NCBI GenBank assembly: GCA_009845645.1
Contig: VXZF01000040.1
Span: 13,577 to 21,588, forward strand
Reading direction: 5' to 3'
Source: Gemmatimonadota bacterium
Lineage (GTDB): Bacteria; Latescibacterota; UBA2968; UBA8231
Length of the DNA: 8,012 nucleotides
Shown: positions 1 to 6,039 of the stretch, in pieces
Position numbering within the stretch: the stretch's first letter is position 1
Layout: each line of letters starts with the position of its first letter
Made by a program: the position numbers and the translations under genes
Notes under the pieces: model-generated
Database searches by the model: none
What the model saw: only the letters and a program-made list of their open reading frames with translations
What the model was told of the DNA's origin: nothing

Positions 1-404
1 GCTGGCGTGTCCGGTTCCCAGAAGGTGCTCAAATCGCCATCGATGATATTATTGGCCAAGGCGTCATTGGATTTGGCCGTCGCCCCCCCAGAGACGAGAT
101 CGCCGTTAGCGCGGACCAAATCAGGATAGGTGAAATCGACAGCCGTCGGGGCCACGTTGATATTGCGGCGAAAGAAAGTCGGTCGCAGCCCATCGGCATC
201 AACTCGGAAAATGTCCGCATCGCGGATTGGCACATTCAATTGGGAGACCAAGTCATTCTGATAAATCCAGTTTTCCCAGTGCGAAGCCCGATCCACGCGG
301 ATCGAGCTGCCAAAAAGCCGATAGGCATTAGTTTGAGCCAGACAGAAACTAGGCAGAAATAGTACTGCGAAGAGAGCCATCTTCCGCTTTAGCAGCCGTT
401 TCAT
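1..404 (-). CDS. Exported discoidin-like protein, 3' end cut by the window edge
   Basis: An open frame runs from the ATG at 404 down to position 1 with no stop, giving 134 visible residues. It starts with a Sec signal peptide (MKRLLKRK, a hydrophobic run, then FCLA-Q; cleavage likely after Ala23). Near the visible end is NIIDGDLSTFWEPD, which resembles the entry strand of F5/8 type C (discoidin) galactose-binding domains, where an 'sDGd..T.W' pattern is typical. The start is supported by AAGGA at 410-414, 5 nt upstream. The gene lies 44 bp after the 817-residue gene, whose mature N-terminus also begins with an 'RLF' motif and which carries a comparable FDGDPLTHFE; the two look like tandem relatives and are probably cotranscribed. 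The product is likely secreted or surface-exposed, with a ligand that cannot be read from this part. The gene is certain; the domain call is moderate because only its beginning is visible. Confidence 0.8.
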   Translation of the reverse strand, partial: MKRLLKRKMALFAVLFLPSFCLAQTNAYRLFGSSIRVDRASHWENWIYQNDLVSQLNVPIRDADIFRVDADGLRPTFFRRNINVAPTAVDFTYPDLVRANGDLVSGGATAKSNDALANNIIDGDLSTFWEPDTP

Positions 405-414
405 AGCATTCCTT

Positions 415-432
415 TCTTTCCGCTCTTTCCGC
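415..432. repeat. Tandem 9-bp repeat in the intergenic leader
   Basis: TCTTTCCGC occurs twice back to back (415-423 and 424-432). On the mRNA strand this reads as GCGGAAAGA twice, just before the ribosome binding site of the downstream partial gene. The purine-rich stretch may simply extend the ribosome loading region. Confidence 0.5.
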
Positions 433-448
433 GCTTTATAGCCTAAAG

Positions 449-2902
449 CTAATACGCTACGGAAATGATGCGCGTCTGGGCCTCACCTGCATGATCAGCG
501 TCGGTCGAAATGCGCAATAGGTATAGCCCCGGAGGCACGACCTGTCCAGCATCGTCGCGGCCATCCCACTGCTGCGAATATCCCCCCGACGATAGCTGGC
601 GCTCAATGAGACGCCTGCGCCGACCGTTCAAATCGAATATCTCCAGATATACTGGCTTCGGCGTTAGCAATCGCTGGACGTCAAAAGTCACGACTACTTC
701 GTCGTTGACGTCGTCGCCATTGGGCGTAAAAGGATTGGGCACAACCTTGAAATTGGTCACTAGGTTCTCGCTCTGCGCTGAAATATCGGCGATCACCGCT
801 AGAGAATTGCGATCTGAGAGCTGGTCCGTCGCCGCGAAATCCACTACGTCATTGTCCTCCACCCGCTGTGGCAAGAAAATGGCCAGCGTATCGAGCGTAC
901 TCTCATTACCCCCAAGCGCCAAAATGCCGCTACTGGTAAACCGTCGCTCTGCTTCTGCACCTAAAGTGTCTAAGAATACATTGGCAGCGAAGTTGGTGCG
1001 GAAATCGATGACCCGGCCCTGAAAGCGGACCTTTACCAATGCGTTGCGGACTTGGTCTTCCTCAGCTGGGCCTATGGTTGGAAAACCAACGACGAACTGA
1101 TCATCGGCAACGTACAATTCTCGAAACTGTCCCGCGCCTATCTCGCCTCCGTCATCAACTCGTTCCAAGTTCAGGAACTCTCCGTCGCCTAGATCCACTT
1201 CCACCCCCTCAATGGCTTCCGCACGAGCCGGCGTAAAAACCTGCAAGCGGTTGAATCCATTGTTCTCAGCCCCTAGTCCAGCGTTGAGAACCAGCACAAA
1301 GGAGGTATCGCGGCCAGCAATCACATCCACGGCCGGAGCAATCTCGCCGAAGACCTGATCCGTGATCTGTGGAGCAGAGTATTCAAAACGCAAATTGCTA
1401 ATAATCGTGGCTGCCGCAGGATTTTCGCTCAGAAACTCAACCTCAATCTGAATGAAGGGCCGACCACTCGGCGCATTGATCAACTGGCCATTGTTGGCCA
1501 ACTGAACACCACTCCAGAACTCGAGATCGGGCTCAACATGGCGCCGCTCATTGCCGGGCAAAGCCTTATACTCAGCACGAGTCAGGCGGACTCGCGCGCG
1601 GTCTTCGGGCAAGGCAGCACTGAAGATCTCACGGGCCTCCAGATTGAAAGCCTCATCGTTTAGGTCCACTTCCTGGCCGAAGGTCTTGGAGCCAAGCCGT
1701 TGGTCGGTGATGCTCGCCCCTTCCTCTTTCCACTCCACCGAGCGCTCGAATTTGTTGACGCGAAAAAGCACCTCTGGCTCGGGATTGACGCCTGTCTGTA
1801 CACGCACGATAGCGCGCGAACCGTTGGGATCGCCAATTTTTTGCTCGTCCCAGAAAATCCTCCCCAAGGTCGCTGGGGGCAGCGGTAGTGCATTGGAAGT
1901 ATAAACCGCTTCAGGCACAAAGCCGTCGGCTAAAAACTCCATTTCAGCCAAATCGTAATCCAGCGGAGTCTGAAAATCAAAGCGAGCATAGCGCATGTAA
2001 GCCTGCGGCTCAAAGGCCACGGCAATGGTGTCTTCCAGATTGACAGGTGCGCTCGCCTCGGGAACGAAGGTCGGAAAAGTCGAGGCTATCTTAGTAAACC
2101 TAGGGAACGCCAACTGCCCAACACTCGGATCGTCGAGACTAAGACCGGCGATCACTTTCTCAGTCCCAGGCAGGCCCCTATAGAAGGTATAAGCGGAAAC
2201 GCGTGAAGGCTCTTCAAGACTGGGATAGAGGCGGAACAAGCGGATTGGAAAGTAGCGTCCTAAGTCGATATAGAGAATCCATTGCTGTTTGACATCCTGC
2301 CCAACTCGGTCGATGCGCTCAAAATGGGTCAGTGGATCGCCATCGAAAACGTGCCATAAGCCCTCCTGGAGTCGCTGGTCAGTCAAAGCCCTTTCAAAAA
2401 TGCCGAGAGGCGTGAGGTTTAGTCCCTTATTGTACTTGTCGCCGCTGGGAGGGCGGGGGAAGGACTCGGCCACGTTGATCATGGCCTCAATCTCGGTAAT
2501 GCCAGCCCGACGCAATAACTGGACGGCCTCTAAGCTACGCGGGAAGGAACTCCAACGAGGAACCAAGACCGTACCCGCCTTTACGGTCGTACCATCTTCA
2601 AGTTCGATATCAGTCGGTGCTACTACATCGGCTCTGGTTACATTAAGCGAGAAGGCAAAGAGGCTGGAATCGGTCGCTGCATCCACTTCGGGAACGGGAA
2701 CTACACGCGATGGGGTAATAGGCCCAATGCCATTTTCATAGTTTTCAAGGTCTATTACTTCAATGAAGCGATTTTCTGAAAGCGGCCCCTGCTTGGCATC
2801 AATCCAAGTTGTATTGCCCGGAATAGCGAACAGCCGCAATTCCGCAGCAGCATTTACCCAACCGCCCAAAACCAACGCGGCGACACAAATCCCAATTCTC
2901 AT
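449..2902 (-). CDS. Large exported discoidin-like protein with C-terminal FlgD-Ig/CHU_C-type domain
   Basis: This 817-residue protein has a signal peptide (residues 1-20, ending VNAAA-E). Residues about 160-330 look like an F5/8 type C (discoidin) jelly roll: FDGDPLTHFE at 186-195, a hydrophobic ILYIDLGRYFPIRLFRLYP stretch at 209-227, and a closing strand YMRYARFDF plus AEMEFLADG at 302-327. Residues about 345-510 form another beta-rich module ending in RPFIQIEVEFLSENP and NLRFEYSAP. Residues 510-716 are acidic, beta-rich and not assigned. Residues 717-817 are a FlgD-Ig/CHU_C-like domain with PNPFTPNGDDVND, LEIFDLNGR, WDGRDDAG and PPGLYLLRI. In FCB bacteria such domains sit at the C-terminus of secreted or type IX-sorted proteins; whether this one is a sorting signal is inference. 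No catalytic motif is visible, so a structural or adhesive surface role is likely. The ATG at 2902 follows GGGGAG with 7 nt spacing. The downstream partial gene follows after 44 bp. Confidence 0.88.
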   Translation of the reverse strand: MRIGICVAALVLGGWVNAAAELRLFAIPGNTTWIDAKQGPLSENRFIEVIDLENYENGIGPITPSRVVPVPEVDAATDSSLFAFSLNVTRADVVAPTDIELEDGTTVKAGTVLVPRWSSFPRSLEAVQLLRRAGITEIEAMINVAESFPRPPSGDKYNKGLNLTPLGIFERALTDQRLQEGLWHVFDGDPLTHFERIDRVGQDVKQQWILYIDLGRYFPIRLFRLYPSLEEPSRVSAYTFYRGLPGTEKVIAGLSLDDPSVGQLAFPRFTKIASTFPTFVPEASAPVNLEDTIAVAFEPQAYMRYARFDFQTPLDYDLAEMEFLADGFVPEAVYTSNALPLPPATLGRIFWDEQKIGDPNGSRAIVRVQTGVNPEPEVLFRVNKFERSVEWKEEGASITDQRLGSKTFGQEVDLNDEAFNLEAREIFSAALPEDRARVRLTRAEYKALPGNERRHVEPDLEFWSGVQLANNGQLINAPSGRPFIQIEVEFLSENPAAATIISNLRFEYSAPQITDQVFGEIAPAVDVIAGRDTSFVLVLNAGLGAENNGFNRLQVFTPARAEAIEGVEVDLGDGEFLNLERVDDGGEIGAGQFRELYVADDQFVVGFPTIGPAEEDQVRNALVKVRFQGRVIDFRTNFAANVFLDTLGAEAERRFTSSGILALGGNESTLDTLAIFLPQRVEDNDVVDFAATDQLSDRNSLAVIADISAQSENLVTNFKVVPNPFTPNGDDVNDEVVVTFDVQRLLTPKPVYLEIFDLNGRRRRLIERQLSSGGYSQQWDGRDDAGQVVPPGLYLLRISTDADHAGEAQTRIISVAY

Positions 2903-2965
2903 TCCGTTACTCCCCGGTAGAATTTGCGCTGCCTAGGTTTTAGCATGGCAAACCAAGAGCGAGGT

Positions 2966-2994
2966 ATTATGACGCGAGGAAGGTGGCTACCCAA
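2966..2994 (-). promoter_or_regulatory. Candidate sigma70-type promoter for the 817-residue protein gene
   Basis: On the minus strand, TTGGGT (2994-2989) and CATAAT (2971-2966, 5 of 6 to TATAAT) are separated by 17 bp. This lies about 60 bp before the start codon and downstream of the terminator-like hairpins. The -35 match is poor (3 of 6) and falls inside the hairpin at 2983-3011. Promoter consensus in this lineage is not known to me, so this is only a candidate. Confidence 0.3.
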
Positions 2995-3011
2995 ATTATG
3001 GGGATAGCCAC
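2983..3011 (-). other. Stem-loop in the leader of the 817-residue protein gene
   Basis: Arms GTGGCTA (2983-2989) and TAGCCAC (3005-3011) pair perfectly. An inner CCC/GGG pair (2990-2992 with 3001-3003) adds three more base pairs with one bulged base, closing an 8-nt AT-rich loop. No T-run follows on either strand that would make it a typical terminator on its own. It may be a leader structure or the last part of a compound terminator. Confidence 0.5.
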
Positions 3012-3016
3012 AAAAT

Positions 3017-3059
3017 AATTTTAAGGAGAGGAGGACGTATTCCCCCTCTCCTTAAAATT
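3017..3059 (-). terminator. Long stem-loop, probable intrinsic terminator of the CBM9-like gene
   Basis: A perfect 15-bp inverted repeat lies at 3017-3031 (AATTTTAAGGAGAGG) and 3045-3059, with a 13-nt loop. Read on the minus strand, the descending arm ends AAAATT and continues ATTTTG, giving a U-rich tail. The A/T-rich stem base is symmetrical, so the element could act in both directions. It begins 25 bp after the stop codon of the CBM9-like gene. Confidence 0.75.
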
Positions 3060-3065
3060 TAGGAA

Positions 3066-3085
3066 AACAGCAGGGCGTTGCTGTT
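3066..3085 (-). terminator. Short hairpin overlapping the stop codon of the CBM9-like gene
   Basis: On the minus strand AACAGCA and TGCTGTT form a 7-bp stem with a 6-nt loop (ACGCCC), followed by TTCC, so the run reads TGCTGTTTTCC. The upstream arm overlaps the TAA stop. It could be a weak terminator or a 3'-end stabilising hairpin ahead of the stronger stem-loop at 3017-3059. Confidence 0.5.
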
Positions 3086-3986
3086 ACTCAAACACGGCCT
3101 TGATGCGGCCCCAAGAGTCTTCTTCGACCGCCGTGCCATCGCCACCTACACCGACCAAGCGACCATCGACGAAGCGCTCGGCAAAGCGCCAAGTCGCAGC
3201 CTGACCAGACAAGGTGTGAAAAGCGCGGTAATCGCTCGGACCTTCATCCATGTCCTGAGCCGAAATCTGGAAACCAATGATCTTGCCATCGAACAACGGC
3301 GAAGCTACGCTGTCGTCTGGGCTGTTCCAGATTAGGTCGTCGAAAGGCGTGACGAAGAACTCAATGATTGTGGTCGTCGGCCCGTCGCCGGTCGAACCGC
3401 CGCCGCCATCAGCGTAGGGCAGCGCGTTGACCCACTCGGTGCCCTTACCCAGATAGCCGACGTGGCGGCCGTCAGGAGTATCACCGATAGCCACGTACTG
3501 CTGAGCCGTGCGGTTGTTATTCAGGTCCTTCTCTTCGTCGGTCCAGTTCTCATCAGCCGAACCAGTGTAATCGCCACCAGTGTGGTCGCCATCAAGCATG
3601 AACTCAATGGCATCTTGTCTCCACAAGCTACCCAAGTCACCGCCAGCGTACTCGTTGATGTAGATGTTGTCGATGCGCTCCATGCCCATCCAGATGGTAC
3701 CGGCATTGCCATTCCAGGCCAGCCAAATGCGATAATCTAGGTCCGCCGGATCGTACTGGGCACCATCGCCCACAGTCGGGTCCTGAAAGAAATCGGTGGT
3801 GACCAACTGTGCATCACCAACTACATCTTCCCAGTCGGCTATGCTGGCGTCGCGCAGATCGATATCGGCCAGATCAGCTTCGGGGAGTTCAAAGAGCAGG
3901 TAAACCTGTTCGCCAATATGCGCACTGGCACCGCTCGTCAGGCCCAAGATCAGGCCCATAGCCAAAAGGCCATATAGACGTTTCAT
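3084..3986 (-). CDS. Secreted CBM9/DOMON-like carbohydrate-binding protein
   Basis: This 300-residue protein has a clear signal peptide (MKRLYGLLAMGLILGL, cleavage likely after GASA at residue 22). The mature part follows the layout of CBM9-like domains: an 'x-D-x-x-DW' entry (DASIADWEDVVG, 46-57), a strand with aromatic residues (DYRIWLAWNGNAGTIWMGME, 84-103), the typical WRQDAIEFMLDGDHTGGDY block (122-140), and a late IIEFFVTPFDD (207-217) and GFQISAQDMDEG (238-249). Families of this type bind sugars or haem, usually in the periplasm or outside the cell; the ligand here is unknown. An acidic stretch at 145-160 might bind calcium (inference). No catalytic domain is attached, so it is a stand-alone binding protein. 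The ATG at 3986 follows AAGGAG (3996-4001) with 9 nt spacing. It has its own candidate promoter upstream and terminators downstream, so it is probably monocistronic. Confidence 0.85.
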   Translation of the reverse strand: MKRLYGLLAMGLILGLTSGASAHIGEQVYLLFELPEADLADIDLRDASIADWEDVVGDAQLVTTDFFQDPTVGDGAQYDPADLDYRIWLAWNGNAGTIWMGMERIDNIYINEYAGGDLGSLWRQDAIEFMLDGDHTGGDYTGSADENWTDEEKDLNNNRTAQQYVAIGDTPDGRHVGYLGKGTEWVNALPYADGGGGSTGDGPTTTIIEFFVTPFDDLIWNSPDDSVASPLFDGKIIGFQISAQDMDEGPSDYRAFHTLSGQAATWRFAERFVDGRLVGVGGDGTAVEEDSWGRIKAVFE

Positions 3987-4294
3987 AAGCTACAACTCCT
4001 TCCCTCTTTCGGGAGTGTGGTGGTTTGGGGTAGCGACCTTTTCAGCTCAATCTGCGTCCTAGCACGAACTAGCGCTTATTGCTTCCGTAGGTCAGTCTTC
4101 CCCTCGTAGAAAATTACGCCCACTAGCAATCAACCAACATCCGATCTTCCTGATGAATCGGAGCCGTTGTATTGTAGAGGGCTTTTAATCGCTGCAATAT
4201 AGGAAATTCTTCTCTGTGCAGCAAGTACTTCTTGCAGGGAATAGCCCGTCGAGGTACTCCCAATGAGGAACTATCTGCCGTATGCAAGGCGCAC
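3987..4294. other. 308-bp intergenic region between the duplicated-module gene and the CBM9-like gene
   Basis: I see no convincing gene here. It holds a candidate promoter at 4196-4224 and a weak 6-bp stem-loop (TCCGAT/ATCGGA, 4140-4162). It also holds the ribosome binding site of the CBM9-like gene, where ACTCC/GGAGT (4012-4016 with 3995-3999) could pair and cover the AAGGAG. No strong intrinsic terminator for the upstream gene is visible. An open frame of 83 codons (4374-4123) overlaps the upstream gene and looks spurious. Confidence 0.6.
4196..4224 (-). promoter_or_regulatory. Candidate sigma70-type promoter for the CBM9-like gene
   Basis: On the minus strand TTGCTG (4224-4219) and TATATT (4201-4196, 5 of 6 to TATAAT) are 17 bp apart. 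The -35 matches at only 3 of 6. It would give a leader of roughly 200 nt. The 8-bp palindrome AAGTACTT overlaps the region just upstream of the -35. Confidence 0.35.
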
Positions 4295-5212
4295 TTATTG
4301 AGACTCTCCGGCGGTGTCGTCAGCACCGTTTCCGGCGTTATCTCCGGCGGTGTCGCCAGCACTGCCTTCAGCACTTGCTTCGTCCTTATCTTGCCGAAAG
4401 CGAATATGCTTCACATCGTGCATACCAATTGCAAATGGACTCGAACCCACGACGCCCGTAAAGGCCCGGTTGACGCGCTCGAAATAGCTTTTGTCGGTCT
4501 CGCCCGAAAGGCGAACTAGGCTCGCCTCGACCGTGCCCATAACGGTTTTCCCCGACCAATAGGTCGCCGTTATCGGCCTGAACTCATCACCCGTCCCGCC
4601 GTCTTCAAAGTCAATCCGCGCCACCTTGTCTAAGGGAATAAAACGCTTGTTGCGGCCCCTGAAAAAGTCGAGCCGCTGTTTGCCATGATAGCGCAAATTT
4701 TCTACCTCAAAGCGCCTGCCGTTCATCGTAATAATCGTGGCCTGGAGAATTTTCTCCTCGGGCGGCTCCTCGCCGACGGGGTGGCGCAAGACAATCTCTT
4801 GCACATCGCTGGCGAGAATGAAAAACGGCCCCAGTTCGGTCACCCCAGAGAAGCGACGCCCACTACTCCCACCGCCAACCGCATCTTGGTGAGGCGAAGC
4901 AGAGCCACCCGTCACCATCAAGGCCGCTTCTTGAACACCGTTGCGGAACACAAGCACGACGCGCTGTTCTTCGTCGCTGCGTTCCCCTTCAAAGCGCAAC
5001 CGATCCACCTTGACCAGTTCCACTAGCCGACGCTGTCCTTGGACGTAGATTTCCAAATCCTGACGCCCCTGAAAGGTGAACTTATCTACTTGGTGCTGAT
5101 TTCCGTAGCGATCGATGACGGTCGCCTTGAGAGGGGACGTGGCCGCGCCACTGGCCGATACCCATAGCGCGGCGCAGAGTGCAATCCCACCCCATAGTCC
5201 TTTGCGCTTCAT
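4295..5212 (-). CDS. Exported protein of unknown family with two tandem beta-rich modules and acidic tail
   Basis: I do not recognise a family. The 305-residue protein has a signal peptide (MKRKGLWGGIALCAALWVSASGA). The rest is two copies of one module, about 28-144 and 156-273. Residues 29-76 and 157-204 align without gaps over 48 positions with about 15 identities; shared positions include 'AT-I', the Gly, 'G-Q-L', 'L-KV-R' and 'FE'. The module ends also match: FSGVTELGPFFILASDVQEI (121-140) against FTGVVGSSPFAIGMHDVKHI (251-270). Spacing and strand pattern suggest a small beta-barrel or beta-sandwich. The C-terminus (about 278-305) is low-complexity, rich in Gly, Ala, Asp and Glu (DTAGDNAGNGADDTAGES). 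The ATG at 5212 follows CGGAG with 7 nt spacing. It lies 27 bp after the lipoprotein gene, so the two are almost certainly cotranscribed and may act together in the periplasm or at the outer membrane. Confidence 0.85.
   Translation of the reverse strand: MKRKGLWGGIALCAALWVSASGAATSPLKATVIDRYGNQHQVDKFTFQGRQDLEIYVQGQRRLVELVKVDRLRFEGERSDEEQRVVLVFRNGVQEAALMVTGGSASPHQDAVGGGSSGRRFSGVTELGPFFILASDVQEIVLRHPVGEEPPEEKILQATIITMNGRRFEVENLRYHGKQRLDFFRGRNKRFIPLDKVARIDFEDGGTGDEFRPITATYWSGKTVMGTVEASLVRLSGETDKSYFERVNRAFTGVVGSSPFAIGMHDVKHIRFRQDKDEASAEGSAGDTAGDNAGNGADDTAGESQ
4305..4362. repeat. Direct repeat coding the Gly/Ala/Asp tail
   Basis: A 22-bp unit beginning TCTCCGGCGGTGTCG occurs at 4305-4326 and 4341-4362 with one mismatch, at a 36-bp period (12 codons). 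It codes two DTAG-type units near the C-terminus of the exported protein. An in-frame period lets copy number change without a frameshift. Confidence 0.7.
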
Positions 5213-5239
5213 GGTATTACTCCGCGATAAGCGATCAGC

Positions 5240-5932
5240 CTAAGGCTGCGCGTCCCCTTCGCCCCCGCTTTCGCCCGGTTGTGCCGGCGAGGGAGGCGGT
5301 CCGATGAGAATGTTCTGGGTCTGTCCCATGCTTATCTGTACGGGCCTGATTTCGTCCAAACCAGTGGGAGAATTTTCAATCCGCACTTTGTACTCGCCCA
5401 CTGGCATGATAAAGTAGCGCACTTCTGTCGAGGTCATGCCTCGACCCAGCATAGTCCGCAAATTGTAGTCAAAAATTAGGAACGGTACCTGACTGCGGCC
5501 CTGCGCATCGGAAAAAATGACCTGAAAGCGACCGATGGGTATAGTCGCGTACATTTCCTGTCCCATCAGGACTTCGATTTCCTTCTCAACGCTGTCGTCG
5601 ATATCCGTATTGACCACAACTGTGTATCTGCCGGGGTCCAGATCAACGAATTGCGGCAGAGAACGGTAACCGGTCTCATATCCTATGGGCGAACTCGCAG
5701 CCATGCGCGGCGATTCCGAGTGAACTTCCTCGCCAGTCTCCCCGTCGAGGACATAGTAATTGACTTCGTTGATCCCGCCCGTTTCCAACATGAGCCGACC
5801 CTTGCCCTCGGGGATGGGCGGCAGACCATAACCACCTCCGCCGCTTCCGGTGGTGGCACAGCCAGCCATAACGGCTGCTATACCGACCAGAAACCACTTT
5901 CGCACCTGTGTATATTCAACTTTCGACGCCAT
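5240..5932 (-). CDS. Small outer-membrane-type lipoprotein with two similar beta-rich segments
   Basis: The chosen start at 5932 follows a near-perfect AAGGAGG (5938-5944) with 5 nt spacing and gives 230 residues. The open frame continues upstream to 6301, but that extension lies inside the glycosyltransferase gene and lacks a signal. The N-terminus is a lipoprotein signal: VRKWFLVGIAAVMAGC, with Cys25 as the lipidated residue (Met at -3 is slightly unusual), then a Gly-rich linker (29-34). Two segments resemble each other: LDPGRYTVVVNTDID...IEVLMGQEMYATIPIG (98-134) and MPVGEYKVRIENSPTG...VQISMGQTQNILIG (176-211). The 'pG-Y-v-v ... i-v--Gq----i' pattern is common in PEGA-like, DUF2846-like and carboxypeptidase-regulatory-like beta-sandwiches, but I cannot assign a family. 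The tail is Pro/Gly/Glu-rich (PPPSPAQPGESGGEGDAQP). The residue after Cys is Ala, which in proteobacterial rules favours outer-membrane sorting. It is followed after 27 bp by the duplicated-module exported protein. Confidence 0.87.
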   Translation of the reverse strand: MASKVEYTQVRKWFLVGIAAVMAGCATTGSGGGGYGLPPIPEGKGRLMLETGGINEVNYYVLDGETGEEVHSESPRMAASSPIGYETGYRSLPQFVDLDPGRYTVVVNTDIDDSVEKEIEVLMGQEMYATIPIGRFQVIFSDAQGRSQVPFLIFDYNLRTMLGRGMTSTEVRYFIMPVGEYKVRIENSPTGLDEIRPVQISMGQTQNILIGPPPSPAQPGESGGEGDAQP

Positions 5933-5975
5933 CTTTACCTCCTTGGGACGAGCTGTAGGAAACGGACAACTACCT

Positions 5976-6027
5976 AAGAGCCAAAATATAAACATTTTTG
6001 AATGTTTATATAAATATATAGGCTCTT
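5976..6027. repeat. Nested inverted repeat, operator-like
   Basis: The inner arms ATATAAACATT (5986-5996) and AATGTTTATAT (6001-6011) are perfect over 11 bp with a 4-nt centre (TTTG). Outside them, AAGAGCC (5976-5982) and GGCTCTT (6021-6027) form a second perfect 7-bp dyad. The inner element is almost pure A/T in otherwise G/C-rich surroundings. It lies just downstream of the candidate -10 of the lipoprotein promoter, where repressors usually bind. It could instead form an RNA hairpin at the end of the glycosyltransferase transcript, but it lacks the G/C stem and following T-run of an intrinsic terminator. Confidence 0.75.
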
Positions 6028-6039
6028 GGCTGCTGTCAA
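6013..6039 (-). promoter_or_regulatory. Candidate sigma70-type promoter for the lipoprotein operon
   Basis: On the minus strand a perfect TTGACA (6039-6034) starts directly after the TAG stop of the glycosyltransferase gene. TATATT (6018-6013, 5 of 6) follows with a 15-bp spacer, short of the usual 16-18. Other A/T-rich hexamers downstream could also serve as -10. The predicted start near 6006 falls inside the inner palindrome. Confidence 0.5.

Noticed and set aside
510..1022. Plus-strand open frame of 170 codons
   Set aside because: It lies fully antisense inside the 817-residue protein gene, has no ribosome binding site or recognisable protein pattern, and is rich in Ser/Arg/Thr as expected for a shadow frame.
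4011..4034. G-rich stretch upstream of the CBM9-like gene as a possible G-quadruplex
   Set aside because: Only two runs of three or more G are present; the rest are GG pairs, which is weak support, and the G-rich strand is not the mRNA strand.
4140..4162. TCCGAT/ATCGGA stem-loop as terminator of the duplicated-module gene
   Set aside because: The stem is only 6 bp with an 11-nt loop, has no T-run, and lies over 130 bp past the stop codon.
4123..4374. Minus-strand open frame of 83 codons running from the repeat tail into the intergenic region
   Set aside because: Its first part overlaps the duplicated-module gene in another frame and codes a shadow of the repeat. No ribosome binding site precedes it, and the composition is not protein-like.
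5976..6027. The nested palindrome as a classical intrinsic terminator of the glycosyltransferase gene
   Set aside because: The stem next to the loop is almost all A/T, and no T-run follows the descending arm on the minus strand; its position over a promoter fits an operator better.
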